A DNA stretch of 64,000 bases from Planctomycetota bacterium (lineage in GTDB: Bacteria > Planctomycetota > UBA1135 > UBA2386). Position numbers and translations under genes: made by a program. This document shows, one piece after another, positions 35,085 to 45,696 of the stretch. The notes beneath the pieces were generated by a model. That model made no database searches. It saw only the letters and a program-made list of their open reading frames with translations, and was not told the DNA's origin. The stretch lies in contig JACKHZ010000009.1 in the NCBI GenBank assembly GCA_020638735.1, positions 372,001 through 436,000 on the forward strand, given 5' to 3'. Position 1 is the first letter of the stretch. Every line of letters starts with the position of its first letter.

Positions 35085-36932
35085 TCACACCATGCGCTCG
35101 GGCTGCAGCCGCGCCTCGATGTCGGCGTTCCACAGGCCGCGCCCCTTCAGCACGTCGGCGACGCTCTGCTTGGTGCGCAGCGCCTCGGCGGCGACCTCGG
35201 TCGACGTGCCGTAGCCGAGCACCGGCACCAGCGCGGTGACCAGGCCGATGCTGTTCGACACGAACTGCCGGCACTGCTCGGCGTCGGCGACGATGCCCTC
35301 GACGCAGTTGTGCCGCAGCGTGACGACCGCGTTGGCGAGGATCTTCAGCGACTCGAGGATGCAGGCGGCGATCACCGGCTCCATGACGTTGAGCTGCAGC
35401 TGCCCGGCTTCGGCGGCCATCGCCACCGCCAGGTCGTTGCCGATGACGCGGTAGGCGACCTGGTTGACGACCTCGGGGATCACCGGGTTGACCTTGCCCG
35501 GCATGATCGACGAGCCCGGCTGCCGCGGCGGCAGCTGGATCTCGCCGAGGCCGGCGCGCGGGCCCGACGACAGCAGGCGCAGGTCGTTGCAGATCTTCGA
35601 CAGCTTGATGGCGAGGCTCTTCAGCGCCGCCGAGAACATCACGAACCCCTGCGTGTCCTGCGTCGCCTCGATCAGGTCCGGCGCCAGCGTCAGCTCGAGG
35701 CCGGTGATCGCGCACAGGTGCTGCATCGCGCGCTCGCGGTAGCCCTGCGGCGTGTTGAGCCCGGTGCCGATCGCGGTGCCGCCGATGTTGAGCGTGCGCA
35801 GGTCGTCGCGCGTGCGGCGGAACGTCTTCAGCTCCTGGCGCAGGCTGGTGGCGAACGCCGAGAACTCCTGGCCGAGCGTCATCGGCACCGCGTCCTGCAG
35901 CTGCGTGCGGCCCATCTTGACGACGTTGGCGAACTGCCGCGCCTTCGCGTCGATCGCGGCGATCAACCCCTCCACCGCGTCGGTCAGCCGTTGGCTCGAC
36001 AGGATCATGCCGAGCTTCAACGCGCTCGGATAGACGTCGTTGGTCGACTGCGAGCAGTTGACGTGGTTGTTGGGGTGCAGGCGCTCGTAGTCGCCCTTGT
36101 CGCGGCCGAGCAGCTCCAGCGCCCGGTTGGCCAGCACCTCGTTGGCGTTCATGTTGGTCGAGGTGCCGGCGCCGCCCTGCAGCACGTCGACGACGAAGTA
36201 GTCGTGCAGCTTGCCGACGATCACCTCGTCGGCGGCGTCGGCGATCGCCTGGGCGATGTCGGCGGGGATCGCGCCGCAGTCGCGGTTGGCGAAGGCGCAG
36301 GCCTTCTTGACCATCGCCAGCGCCTTGATCAGGTTGGGGTAGGCGTTGAGCCGCACGCCGCCGATGTCGAAGTTGCTGAGCGCGCGCAGCGTCTGCACGC
36401 CGAAGTAGGCCTCGGCTTGCACCTCGCCGTCGCCGAGCAGGTCGTGCTCGGTGCGGGTCCTGCCGGTCGAGAACGCGTGCGTCACGCCGGTGGTGCGGAA
36501 CAGCAGCTGGTCGACGCGGCCGACGACCTCGCCGAGCAGGCTCTGCAGCATGCGCTTCTCGAGGCCGTCGTCGCCGCCGAGGAACGCCAGCACGCGGTCG
36601 CGGTGCAGGAACGACACCTCGACGTCGGTGGTCGCCGTGGCGGTCGTCGAGTGCACCGACTCGATCATCATGCCCTCGCCGAGCAGGTCGCCGCGCACCA
36701 TCGTCGAGACGACGCGCCGGTCGCCGTAGACGTCGTTGCGGGTCAGCTCGACGCGGCCGCGGCGCAGCAGCAAGAGGCGCGCGCGCGCGTCCCCTTCGCG
36801 GAACAGCACCTCCCCCTCGCGGTAGGTCGTGTGCTGGACCTCGCGGAGCAGACGGTCCACCTCGGTCGAGGTCAGGTTGGCGAAGATGTGGACCTGGCGG
36901 AAGGCCTGGGCCCAGTCGAGCGGTTCGGTCAT
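35085..36932 (-). CDS. aspA: Aspartate ammonia-lyase fused to an N-terminal cyclic-nucleotide-binding domain
   Basis: A 615-residue fusion. Residues ~10-130 form a CRP-type cNMP-binding domain (YREGEVLFREGDARARLLLL, VVSTMVRGDLLGEGMMIES). From ~155 comes a full fumarase/aspartase: TEHDLLGDGEVQAEAYFGVQ, LQGGAGTSTNMNANEVLANR, VNCSQSTNDVYPSALKL, VKMGRTQLQDAVPMTLGQEF and the signature GSSIMPGKVNP. Aspartase reversibly splits aspartate to fumarate and ammonia. The GGAGTSTNMN and QLQDAVP motifs favour aspartase over fumarase. The added domain could allow control by a cyclic nucleotide. It has no helix-turn-helix. It stands alone. Confidence 0.88.
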   Translation of the reverse strand: MTEPLDWAQAFRQVHIFANLTSTEVDRLLREVQHTTYREGEVLFREGDARARLLLLRRGRVELTRNDVYGDRRVVSTMVRGDLLGEGMMIESVHSTTATATTDVEVSFLHRDRVLAFLGGDDGLEKRMLQSLLGEVVGRVDQLLFRTTGVTHAFSTGRTRTEHDLLGDGEVQAEAYFGVQTLRALSNFDIGGVRLNAYPNLIKALAMVKKACAFANRDCGAIPADIAQAIADAADEVIVGKLHDYFVVDVLQGGAGTSTNMNANEVLANRALELLGRDKGDYERLHPNNHVNCSQSTNDVYPSALKLGMILSSQRLTDAVEGLIAAIDAKARQFANVVKMGRTQLQDAVPMTLGQEFSAFATSLRQELKTFRRTRDDLRTLNIGGTAIGTGLNTPQGYRERAMQHLCAITGLELTLAPDLIEATQDTQGFVMFSAALKSLAIKLSKICNDLRLLSSGPRAGLGEIQLPPRQPGSSIMPGKVNPVIPEVVNQVAYRVIGNDLAVAMAAEAGQLQLNVMEPVIAACILESLKILANAVVTLRHNCVEGIVADAEQCRQFVSNSIGLVTALVPVLGYGTSTEVAAEALRTKQSVADVLKGRGLWNADIEARLQPERMV

Positions 36933-37016
36933 GGTCGGTCGCGGGAAGTTGCTGGAGTCATCCCGCCGCCGCGGCCTCCGCGCAAGGGGCCAGTGCCCGG
37001 AGCCGCGACCGGCCGA

Positions 37017-38050
37017 CTACTGCCAGCGGAACATGCGCAGCGCCAGCCAGAAGCACAGCCCGCCGAGGGCCGCGAAGCCGCCGAGCGGCAGCAACACGTC
37101 GAGCAGCCCGCACGGCTCGAGCATCACGGTGCGCAGCGCGCGGTTGACGTGCGTCAGCGGCATCGCCTCGGCGGCCCAGCGGGTCGGGCCCTCGAGGTTC
37201 TCGTTGGCGAAGAAGGTGCCACCGAGGATCCACATCGGCAGCATCACCGCGTTGATCAGGCCGCTGATGGTCTCGATGGTCCGCGCGCGCGACGCACACA
37301 GCACGCCGATGCCGCTGAAGCAGAGGCCGCCGACGACGACGATCGACAGCAGCGCCAGCACGCTGCCGCGCAACGGCACCCCCCACAGCAGCGTGCCGAA
37401 CAGCACGATCACCAGCGCCTCGGGCAGCACCAGCACCGACCGTCCGAGCAGGTAGCCGGCGATGAACTCCGAGCGGCGCATCGGCGTGACGAACAGCCGG
37501 CGCAGCAGGTTCTGCGTGCGCATCTGCACCAGGTTGAAGCCGACGCCGTACATCCCGGCGCCGAGCAGGTTGAGCCCGATCAGACCCGGCACGAGGAAGT
37601 CGATGTAGCGCGCCCCCGGCCGATCCTCGACCTCGTGCCGCACCGGCGCGATCGACGCGGCCTGCGGCGACGCGTCGATCATCGCCCGCTCGACCAGCAG
37701 GCGCGCCAGCTCGGCTTCGGGCCGCGTCGGATCGCTGCGCAGCACCGGCGCGCCGTCCTGCACGTGCAGCGACAGCGCCACGCGGCCGCGGGCCAGGGCG
37801 CGGTCGGCGTCGGCTTCGTCGAGCACCTCGACGTCGAGGCGCGCGCTGCGTCGCAGCATCGTCGCGTAGTGCTCGGCGCCCGGCGACGCGATCACCGCGA
37901 CCGGCACCGGCGGCAGCGCGGCCGGCTGGAAGGCGAAGCCGAGCACGAACGCCATGCCCAGCGGGAACCCGTAGGTCCAGAACACCGCCGCGGGGCTGCG
38001 CCAGAACTCGAGGAACGCCGTGCGCGTCACCGCCCGCACCACGCGCCACC

Positions 38051-38054
<4 letters not shown>
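37017..38054 (-). CDS. ABC-2 type transporter permease
   Basis: A 345-residue ABC-2 exporter subunit. One N-terminal membrane helix (WTYGFPLGMAFVLGFAF), a ~110-residue soluble segment with Asp/Glu-rich strands, then five or six helices (FLVPGLIGLNLLGAGMYGVG, VLVLPEALVIVLFGTLLWG, FALGGLCFWLALRMF). LLRRLFVTPMRRSEFIAGYL is the typical ABC-2 loop. The start overlaps the ATPase stop (ATGA). The substrate is unknown; drug, polysaccharide or lipid exporters share this layout. Confidence 0.85.
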
Positions 38055-39037
<983 letters not shown>

Positions 39038-39074
39038 CGACCGCCCTCGCCGGGCCTCGCGGCGCCGTCGGGAC

Positions 39075-41198
39075 TCACCGCGGGAACGCCTCGGGAAGAC
39101 CGCCGTCGACCGGCAGCACCGCGCCGGTGGTCGGGGTGCGCCGCGCCGCGAACCACGCCACCGCCTCGCCGACGTGCCGCGCCGTGACCGGCACCTTGAG
39201 CAGCGAGCGCTGCCGGTAGTAGTCGCGCAGCTGCACCGCGTCGAGGCCGCGCGCCGCCATGCGCTCGGGACCGACCTCCTGCCACAGCTGGCTCGGCACC
39301 TCGTCGTCGCCGAACACCGCGTCGGCGTTGACCGCGTTGACGCGCACGCCGAGGTCGGCGAGCTCGAGCGCGGCGATGCGCATCAGCTGCAGCGCGGCGG
39401 CCTTGCTGGCCGAGTAGGCGCCGAAGCCCTTGCCGGGCGCGAAGACGTTCTTGCTGGCCTGCACCACCACGCTGCCGCCGGTGGCCTGCTTGCGGAAGAT
39501 CGGCGCGGCGTGCTTCAACACCAGCATCGTGCCGGTGGTGTTGACGTCGAGCACCTCGCGGAAGGTCGCCGCGTCGAGCAGCTCGAGCGCGCCGGTGCGG
39601 GCGATGCCGGCGTTGGGCACCAGGCAGTCGAGCCCGCCGAAGGTCGCGCAGCACTGCGCGAACAGTTCCTGCACGGCCGCCTCGTCGCGGAGGTCGGCGA
39701 CCACCGCGTGCAGCCGACTGCCGTGGCCGGCGAAGCCGGCGGCGACCCGGGCGAGCCGCTCGCCGTCGACGTCGGTCAGCAACACGCAGGCGCCCTGCTC
39801 GAGCAGCGCCTCGGCGATGCCCCGGCCGATCGCGCCGGCCGCGCCCGTGACCAACGCCACCTGACCGAGCAGCGGCGGCGACGCCTGCTTGCCGAGCTTC
39901 GCCAGCTCGAGCGGCCAGTACTCCATCTCCGCCAGCTCGGCGTCGGCGAGCGGGGTGTAGGAACCGAGCGCGTGCGCCGCGGCCTTGACCCACAGCGTGC
40001 GCTCGGCGATGTCGGCGGCGATGCCGGCGGCCTTGCGATCGCGGTGCAGCGCGACCAGCCCGACACCGGCCAGCACCGCGACCACCGGCGACGGCGCGTG
40101 CATGTGCTGCGGCGAACGCGCGCGACAGTGGTCTTCGTAATAGCGCCGATAGCGCACGCCGTAGCCGAGCACCTCGCGGCGGATGCGGTCGGGGTCGCGC
40201 AGCTCGGCGGCGCCGAGATAGAGGTACGGCCCCTTGGTGCGGATGACGTGGTCGGGCGTCACCGGGTTGCTCTGGCACAGAGCACCGGCGCTGCCGTGTG
40301 CGCCGAACGCCGCCAGCCGGTCGCCGGTGCGCGCGACGGTGACGACCCGGTCGAAGTCGGCGCCGAACGCGCGTTCGACCGTCGGCGCGCAGGCGCCGCG
40401 CAGCACCGGCAGCACCTCGGCCAGGATCCGCTGCCGCGCCGCGGCATCGAGCGGCGGCGGCTCGCCGCACAGCATCGCGGGACAGCCGCCGATCTCGCGC
40501 TCGACGTAGCGCCGCGCCTGCTCGACCAGCTCGATGGTGCGCTCGTAGCTCTCGCGCGCATCCGCGCCGAAGGTGAACAGCCCGTGCTTGGCCAGCACGA
40601 TGCCGCGGCAGCCGGGCTTCGCCTCGTAGGCAGCGGCCACCGCCTTGGCCAGCGGGAACCCCGGCATGATCCAAGGCAACACCAGCACGTCGTCGCCGAG
40701 CGCGCGCCGCACGTGCAGCCCGGGATCGGGCTGATCGGTCAGCACCAGGATCGCGTCGGCGTGCGTGTGGTCGACGAAGGCGTGCGGCAGGAACGCGTGC
40801 AGCAGCGCCTCGACCGACGGGTTGGGCGCCGCGCTGTCGAGCAGCGCGCCGCGCACCGCGTCGACCATCTGCCGGTCCGACAGGGATTCCAGCTGGCGCA
40901 GCTCGCGCAGCTGCGCCAACCGCACCGCCGGCAGGCCGCGTGGCCCGACCGACGCGAGGTCGCTGCCGCTGCCCTTGACGCACAGCACCTCGACGTCGCG
41001 GCCGAGCACGTCGCGCGCGAGGGTCTTCACCGAGGTGTTGCCGCCGCCGTGCAGCACCAACGCCGGGTCCTGCCCGAGCAGTCGCGAGGTGTAGACGCGC
41101 AGGCCGAGCGCTTCGCCGTGCTCGCGGCACTCGGCGACACACGCGGCGGCGGCCTCGTCGGACCAGCGGCTGACGATCGGCGGCATTCCTTGCTTCAT
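39075..41198 (-). CDS. Bifunctional class II aldolase / short-chain dehydrogenase (RhaEW-like)
   Basis: A 707-residue fusion. The N-terminal half (~20-400) is a class II aldolase: VLHGGGNTSVKT, LCVKGSGSDLASVGP, VDHTHADAILVLTD with zinc-binding histidines, and LAKHGLFTFGADARESYE. The C-terminal part (~460-705) is an SDR: ALVTGAAGAIGRGIAEALLE, LVPNAGIARTGALE, and YSASKAAALQLMR with the catalytic Tyr/Lys. This is the layout of rhamnulose-1-phosphate aldolase/lactaldehyde dehydrogenase fusions. Sugar-phosphate cleavage with oxidation of the aldehyde is the likely role; no other rhamnose genes are adjacent. The ATG at 41198 overlaps the RluD-type stop by four bases. Confidence 0.85.
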   Translation of the reverse strand: MKQGMPPIVSRWSDEAAAACVAECREHGEALGLRVYTSRLLGQDPALVLHGGGNTSVKTLARDVLGRDVEVLCVKGSGSDLASVGPRGLPAVRLAQLRELRQLESLSDRQMVDAVRGALLDSAAPNPSVEALLHAFLPHAFVDHTHADAILVLTDQPDPGLHVRRALGDDVLVLPWIMPGFPLAKAVAAAYEAKPGCRGIVLAKHGLFTFGADARESYERTIELVEQARRYVEREIGGCPAMLCGEPPPLDAAARQRILAEVLPVLRGACAPTVERAFGADFDRVVTVARTGDRLAAFGAHGSAGALCQSNPVTPDHVIRTKGPYLYLGAAELRDPDRIRREVLGYGVRYRRYYEDHCRARSPQHMHAPSPVVAVLAGVGLVALHRDRKAAGIAADIAERTLWVKAAAHALGSYTPLADAELAEMEYWPLELAKLGKQASPPLLGQVALVTGAAGAIGRGIAEALLEQGACVLLTDVDGERLARVAAGFAGHGSRLHAVVADLRDEAAVQELFAQCCATFGGLDCLVPNAGIARTGALELLDAATFREVLDVNTTGTMLVLKHAAPIFRKQATGGSVVVQASKNVFAPGKGFGAYSASKAAALQLMRIAALELADLGVRVNAVNADAVFGDDEVPSQLWQEVGPERMAARGLDAVQLRDYYRQRSLLKVPVTARHVGEAVAWFAARRTPTTGAVLPVDGGLPEAFPR

Positions 41199-42166
41199 GC
41201 GGGGCGGTTGGTGCGCAGCCAGGCGAGCAGCGCTTCGAGGTCGTACGGCAGCGGCGCTTCGAAGGTCATCTCGGCGTGCGTCGCCGGGTGCGGCACGGTC
41301 AGGCGCAGCGCGTGCAGGCAGTGCCGCGTGACCTCCGGTGCGCCGCCGGGCAACCGGTCGTGCTGCCGACGCCGCGAACGATACACGCGATCGCCGACCA
41401 ACGAGTGGCCGATCGCCATCATGTGCACGCGGATCTGGTGCGTGCGTCCGGTCTTCGGCCGACACAGCACATGGGCGAAGCCGTCGAAGCGCTCGACGAC
41501 CTCGTAGTAGGTCGACGCGTCGCGGCCGCCTTCCTCCACGGTCGCCATGCGGTCGGGGTGCTTCGGGTCGGTGCCGATCTGGTGCTCGATCCAGTCGCTG
41601 TGGAAGCGCGGCACGCCGTAGACGACGCAGCGATACTCCTTCTGCGCGGTGCGGTCGCGGAACTGCGCGCGCAGGAAGTCGAACGCCAGCTGCGTGCGCG
41701 CCACCAGCATCACGCCCGAGGTGTCGCGGTCGAGGCGGTGCACGATGCCGGGCCGCTCGGCCTCGGGCACCGTCGGCAGCTCGCCATAGCGCGCCAGGGC
41801 CCAGCTCGCCACGGTGTGCGCCGGAGCGTGTCGCCCTTCCGGCGGGTGCGCGGCGATGCCGACCGGCTTGTCGATCGCGACCAGGTCCGGGTCCTCGTAG
41901 AGCACGGGGATCTCCGGCAACGGCACGTCGGGCCGCAGCACGTCGGGGGCGTCGTCCGGTAGCGGGCGGAAGCGGACCTCCTGCTCACCATCGAGGAACA
42001 GCCCGGGACGCACGCGGTGACCCGGCACCTCCACACACCCCGCGTCGATCATCCGCCGGGCCTGCGCCCGACCGCCGACCTCGGGCAGGCCGGCGAGGAA
42101 CACGTCGAGGCGAACGCCGGTGTCCCGAGGCGAAACCGTGCGAATCAGCGGCTGCTCGTTGGTCAT
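41195..42166 (-). CDS. RluD-family RNA pseudouridine synthase
   Basis: A 323-residue enzyme with an S4-like N-terminal domain (RLDVFLAGLPEVGGRAQARR) and the catalytic motif PGIVHRLDRDTSGVMLVA with the essential Asp. VLYEDPDLVAIDKPVGIAAH and RPKTGRTHQIRVHMMAIGH follow. It isomerises uridines in 23S rRNA or tRNA; which sites cannot be told. It is first in a two-gene overlap with the aldolase fusion. Its 5' region faces the HD-GYP gene. Confidence 0.92.
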   Translation of the reverse strand: MTNEQPLIRTVSPRDTGVRLDVFLAGLPEVGGRAQARRMIDAGCVEVPGHRVRPGLFLDGEQEVRFRPLPDDAPDVLRPDVPLPEIPVLYEDPDLVAIDKPVGIAAHPPEGRHAPAHTVASWALARYGELPTVPEAERPGIVHRLDRDTSGVMLVARTQLAFDFLRAQFRDRTAQKEYRCVVYGVPRFHSDWIEHQIGTDPKHPDRMATVEEGGRDASTYYEVVERFDGFAHVLCRPKTGRTHQIRVHMMAIGHSLVGDRVYRSRRRQHDRLPGGAPEVTRHCLHALRLTVPHPATHAEMTFEAPLPYDLEALLAWLRTNRPA

Positions 42167-42390
42167 CGTCGCCGAGCATCATGGAGTCACCGCGGCCGTG
42201 AATCCTCTGCCGAATGCGACGACGGAACGGCCGGTGCGATGGGGCTCAGCACGCTGCTTGCAAGCGGCTCGGCAAAGTTCTCCACAGTCACCGACTCTCT
42301 CCACAGTTTCCCCAGAAAGCTTGTTGAGAGAACGCGGGCCCCGTGGAAACTGCCCAAGCATACGGCCCTCCGTGAAACCACCGGTCTCCC
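42167..42390. promoter_or_regulatory. Divergent intergenic region
   Basis: 224 bases between the start of the RluD-type gene and the start of the HD-GYP regulator, somewhat poorer in GC than the surroundings, with repeated CTCCACAGT-type words near 42280-42312. It should hold both promoters. I see no clear -35/-10 or -24/-12 pair. Confidence 0.35.
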
Positions 42391-43518
42391 ATGCATGAGA
42401 CCGGCGACACAACCATGAGATTCCACGACGCCCACGCCGCGTGGCGAGCCAACTCGTCGGCCGCCGAACCTCAGTTCTCGTGGCCTTGCGGCAGCATCGC
42501 CGCAACCAGTCCACGCTCCAGCGAACCGCGCCGCCGCGTGCTGCTCGTCGACGACGAGCCCGACGTGCTGTTCGGCCTCGCAAACACCCTTGCCAGCGAC
42601 GACTTCGACGTCATCTGCGCCAGCTCGCTGCGGCAGGCGGTGGCGTTGATGCACGAGCGCGCCTTCGACCTGGTGCTCACCGATCTCTACCTCGGCGAGA
42701 CCGAGATGGGATCGGAGATCGCCCAGGTCGCCTGCGAGCTGCGGCCGCGGCCGCCGGTGATCGTGCTGACCGGTCGCCCCACCTTCGACGGCGCACAGGC
42801 CGCGCTGCGCAGCCGCGTCGCCGACATGGTCGTGAAGCCGGTCGACGCCCACGCGCTGCTGTCGACGTGCCGCCGCGTGATCCAGGAGACCGAGCTGTCG
42901 CGGCGCAACCACCAGCTGCAGTCGGTCAACCGGGTGCTCAGCTCGGTGCTGCCGCGCACCATCGAGATGAAGGATCCGACCACCAGCGGGCACGCCGCCC
43001 GGGTCGTCGGATACTCGGACACGCTGGCGCAGCGCTGCGGCGTCACCGAGGACGACCGGGACTGCCTGCGGCTGGCCAGCCTGCTGCACGACGTCGGCAA
43101 GATCGGCGTGCCGGACCACATCCTGCGCAAGCCGGGCGGCCTGACCGCCGAGGAGCGCGAGGAGGTCAACAAGCACCCGCAGATGGGCTACGACGTGCTG
43201 GCCGACACCGACTGCCACGAGAACGTGCGGCTGTGGGTCTACCAGCACCACGAGCGCTGGGACGGCGGCGGCTACCCCAACCGCCTGGCCGGCGAGGAGG
43301 TGGCGCTGCCCGGCCGCATCCTGGTGCTGGCCGAGGTCTACGACGCCCTCGCCGAGGAGCGCAGCTACAAGAAGGCGTGGCCGATCGAGAAGATCGTCGC
43401 GCTGTTCCGGGCCGAAGCCGGCAAGCAGTTCGACCCCGACCTCGCGCGCATCGTCGCCGACGGCCTGGAGGCCAGGGGCCGCCGGTTCTTCGCCCCGAGC
43501 GACGGGCTGCTGTTCTAG
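42391..43518 (+). CDS. Response regulator with HD-GYP cyclic-di-GMP phosphodiesterase output
   Basis: A 375-residue regulator. Receiver ~48-165 with VLLVDDEPDVLF, phospho-acceptor in LVLTDLYLGETE and lysine in MVVKPVDA. A short coiled linker leads to an HD-GYP domain (~195-365): GHAARVVGYSDTLAQRCG, LLHDVGKIGVPDHIL, HHERWDGGGYPNRLAGEEV and LAEVYDALAEERSYKKAW. Metal and GYP residues are all present, so it should cleave cyclic-di-GMP when phosphorylated. No partner kinase is nearby. The ATG at 42391 has an alternative at 42415. Confidence 0.9.
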   Translation: MHETGDTTMRFHDAHAAWRANSSAAEPQFSWPCGSIAATSPRSSEPRRRVLLVDDEPDVLFGLANTLASDDFDVICASSLRQAVALMHERAFDLVLTDLYLGETEMGSEIAQVACELRPRPPVIVLTGRPTFDGAQAALRSRVADMVVKPVDAHALLSTCRRVIQETELSRRNHQLQSVNRVLSSVLPRTIEMKDPTTSGHAARVVGYSDTLAQRCGVTEDDRDCLRLASLLHDVGKIGVPDHILRKPGGLTAEEREEVNKHPQMGYDVLADTDCHENVRLWVYQHHERWDGGGYPNRLAGEEVALPGRILVLAEVYDALAEERSYKKAWPIEKIVALFRAEAGKQFDPDLARIVADGLEARGRRFFAPSDGLLF

Positions 43519-43706
43519 CGCCCCGCCGCCGCGCGGGCGGCACCTCCGTCGGCCTGCGGACCGTGCCGCCGGGGCAACCTGCGGAGCCAGGGGTGGCGTG
43601 GTGCCACGGCGTCCTTGCCGCTAGACTCTGGCCTCCCCCTCTGCAGCCCGCCCGGCACAGCCCTCGCGCCGCGCGGCCAAAGCTCCAGTTGCCTCCCCAA
43701 CCGACG

Positions 43707-45689
43707 ATGCAATCGATCTCGCTGCGGGCCACGGCCCTGCTGTCGCTCTCCCTCGGCTCGTTCGGCCCGCTGCTCGCCCAGAACGAGCCGGGATCGAACG
43801 CCACGGCGCTGCCAGGCGCCGGCAAACCGCAGGCGACCAACTCCGGCGACGGCCTGCCGACGTTCCTGCTCGAGGTCCCGGGTGGCGACGTCTGGATGGG
43901 CCTCGACGTCGAGCAGTTCGTGCAGGCGGTCGCCGAAGCGACCTTCGAGATGAAGCCGGAGAAGGCGTTCGAGATCGCCCCGGAGAAGTTCGTCAAGACG
44001 ATGGCGCGGTCGGCGCCGGCGCTCAGCCGCGACAAGGTGCACGTCGACACGTTCCTGCTCGGCAAGTGGCCGGTGCGCAACGACGAATACGAGGTCCTGG
44101 TCAACGCCGAGCGCGCCGCCGGCCGCAAGATCAAGGTGCCGTTCCTGTGGTGGATCGAAGGTCGCAAGGACGACTACGAGTCCAAGCTCGACGACATCCG
44201 CAAGGCCTTCCCGAAGGACCCGCGCGGCGGCGTCGAATACTGGGAGCGCCACGGCGACGAGCTGCCCGGCGCGCTGAAGGACAAGGACGGCAAGCCGATC
44301 GGCGAGCTGCCGGTGGTCTACGTCAGCTGGCGCGACGCCAACCGCTTCGCGGCGAGCGTCGGCATGCGGCTGCCGACCGAGGCCGAGCTGACGCGGGCGA
44401 TGCGCGGCGACGGCGAGAACGTCTGGCCGGTGCAGGACCACTACGACAGCAACCTGCTGAGGGCCCTGCGCATGTTCAACGGACAGGACCAGCACCTGAA
44501 GCCGGTCGGCTCGGTGCAGGCCGCGACCGGCCCGTACGGCCACTTCGACATGTTCGGCCAGGTCTTCCAGCTCTGCTCGGACCTCGGCTATCTGCCGCTG
44601 CACGGCAACGACGACTACAACAAGACTTGGGACAAGCTGCAGAAGAACAAGCTCGGCAAGATGCTGACGGCGAAGCCGCCGTTCGACTACATCCACACGC
44701 CGGTCAAGGGCGGTTGCTTCCTGTCGTTCCAGCAGCCCGAGGGCCTGATGATCGACGCCCGCGTGCGCGTGCAGACGAGCGACGTGCTGGAGAGCGTGGG
44801 CTTCCGCCTCGCCAAGTCGACGACGCCCGGCTACGACTACCTGCTGTCGCTGAAGCGCATCAAGTTCAGCAGCAGCGTGTTCGAGAAGGACCAGGACCTC
44901 GACCTGGCCGCGCTGGTCGGCGCCGAGCGCTACACGCTGGCCGCCAACGGCTTCCCGAGCAAGTACGAGGCGGTCTCGTTCGCCCCGGTCAACTGGCTGT
45001 CGAGCGACAAGCGCGCGCGTCTCGACCAGATGCTCGAGGGCTCGCAGGAGAAGCCGCTGCTGATCGGCGGACTGGCCGCCACCGCGGCGTTCGGCTGCGG
45101 CGCCGAGCCCGGCCTCTACGCCCTGTTCTACCGCGACGCCGGCATCCCGAAGGACCTGCAGGAGGCCGTCAAGCGCGGCCACAAGCAGATCACCAAGGAG
45201 CTCAAGGAGGCCGAGAAGAACAAGGGCAAGGAGAAGGAGAGCGACAAGAAGGACGACGAGAAGGCCGACAAGCAGGAGAAGAACGAGCAGTGGCGCACCG
45301 TCGTCAAGCGCTTCGGCCTGACCGACGAGGACCTCGCCGATGCGTCCGCGGCTGACGGCGACGTCGGCTTCGTGCGCATCGACGGCGTCAAGATCGACAC
45401 CACCCGCAGCGCGTTCCTGCTCGCCACCGACGGCAAGATCGTCGCCGCCCTGCCCGGCACGAAGCACAAGCCGACGGCGGGCCCGGCCGCCGCGGCGACG
45501 ATGGTCATCGAAGCCGGCACCAAGGAGCAGAAGGACAAGGCCGTCGCCAAGCTGACCTTCTCGATCCCCCTGATCGCCGGCAAGGAGCAGAAGGCGGTCG
45601 GGTTCGAACTGCACGTCGGGCTGGACCAGGAGCCGCCGACTGCAGAGACCCCGTGGCGTCTGCCGATGCAGGGCGCGGAGAAGAAGTAG
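43707..45689 (+). CDS. Exported FGE/SUMF1-fold protein with lysine-rich insert
   Basis: A 660-residue protein with a signal peptide (ALLSLSLGSFGPLLAQ). The first half (~35-390) is a formylglycine-generating-enzyme-like fold: VHVDTFLLGKWPVRNDEYEV, PVVYVSWRDANRFAASVGMR, LPTEAELTRAMRG, GPYGHFDMFGQVFQLCSDLG, and SVGFRLAKS at its end. The paired catalytic cysteines of true FGE are not visible. A highly charged Lys/Glu stretch (~500-530) precedes a final ~110-residue beta region. It may be a structural or binding relative (PvdO/EgtB-like). Whether it serves the sulfatase at 26090 is unknown. Confidence 0.75.
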   Translation: MQSISLRATALLSLSLGSFGPLLAQNEPGSNATALPGAGKPQATNSGDGLPTFLLEVPGGDVWMGLDVEQFVQAVAEATFEMKPEKAFEIAPEKFVKTMARSAPALSRDKVHVDTFLLGKWPVRNDEYEVLVNAERAAGRKIKVPFLWWIEGRKDDYESKLDDIRKAFPKDPRGGVEYWERHGDELPGALKDKDGKPIGELPVVYVSWRDANRFAASVGMRLPTEAELTRAMRGDGENVWPVQDHYDSNLLRALRMFNGQDQHLKPVGSVQAATGPYGHFDMFGQVFQLCSDLGYLPLHGNDDYNKTWDKLQKNKLGKMLTAKPPFDYIHTPVKGGCFLSFQQPEGLMIDARVRVQTSDVLESVGFRLAKSTTPGYDYLLSLKRIKFSSSVFEKDQDLDLAALVGAERYTLAANGFPSKYEAVSFAPVNWLSSDKRARLDQMLEGSQEKPLLIGGLAATAAFGCGAEPGLYALFYRDAGIPKDLQEAVKRGHKQITKELKEAEKNKGKEKESDKKDDEKADKQEKNEQWRTVVKRFGLTDEDLADASAADGDVGFVRIDGVKIDTTRSAFLLATDGKIVAALPGTKHKPTAGPAAAATMVIEAGTKEQKDKAVAKLTFSIPLIAGKEQKAVGFELHVGLDQEPPTAETPWRLPMQGAEKK

Positions 45690-45696
45690 CCGCCAG

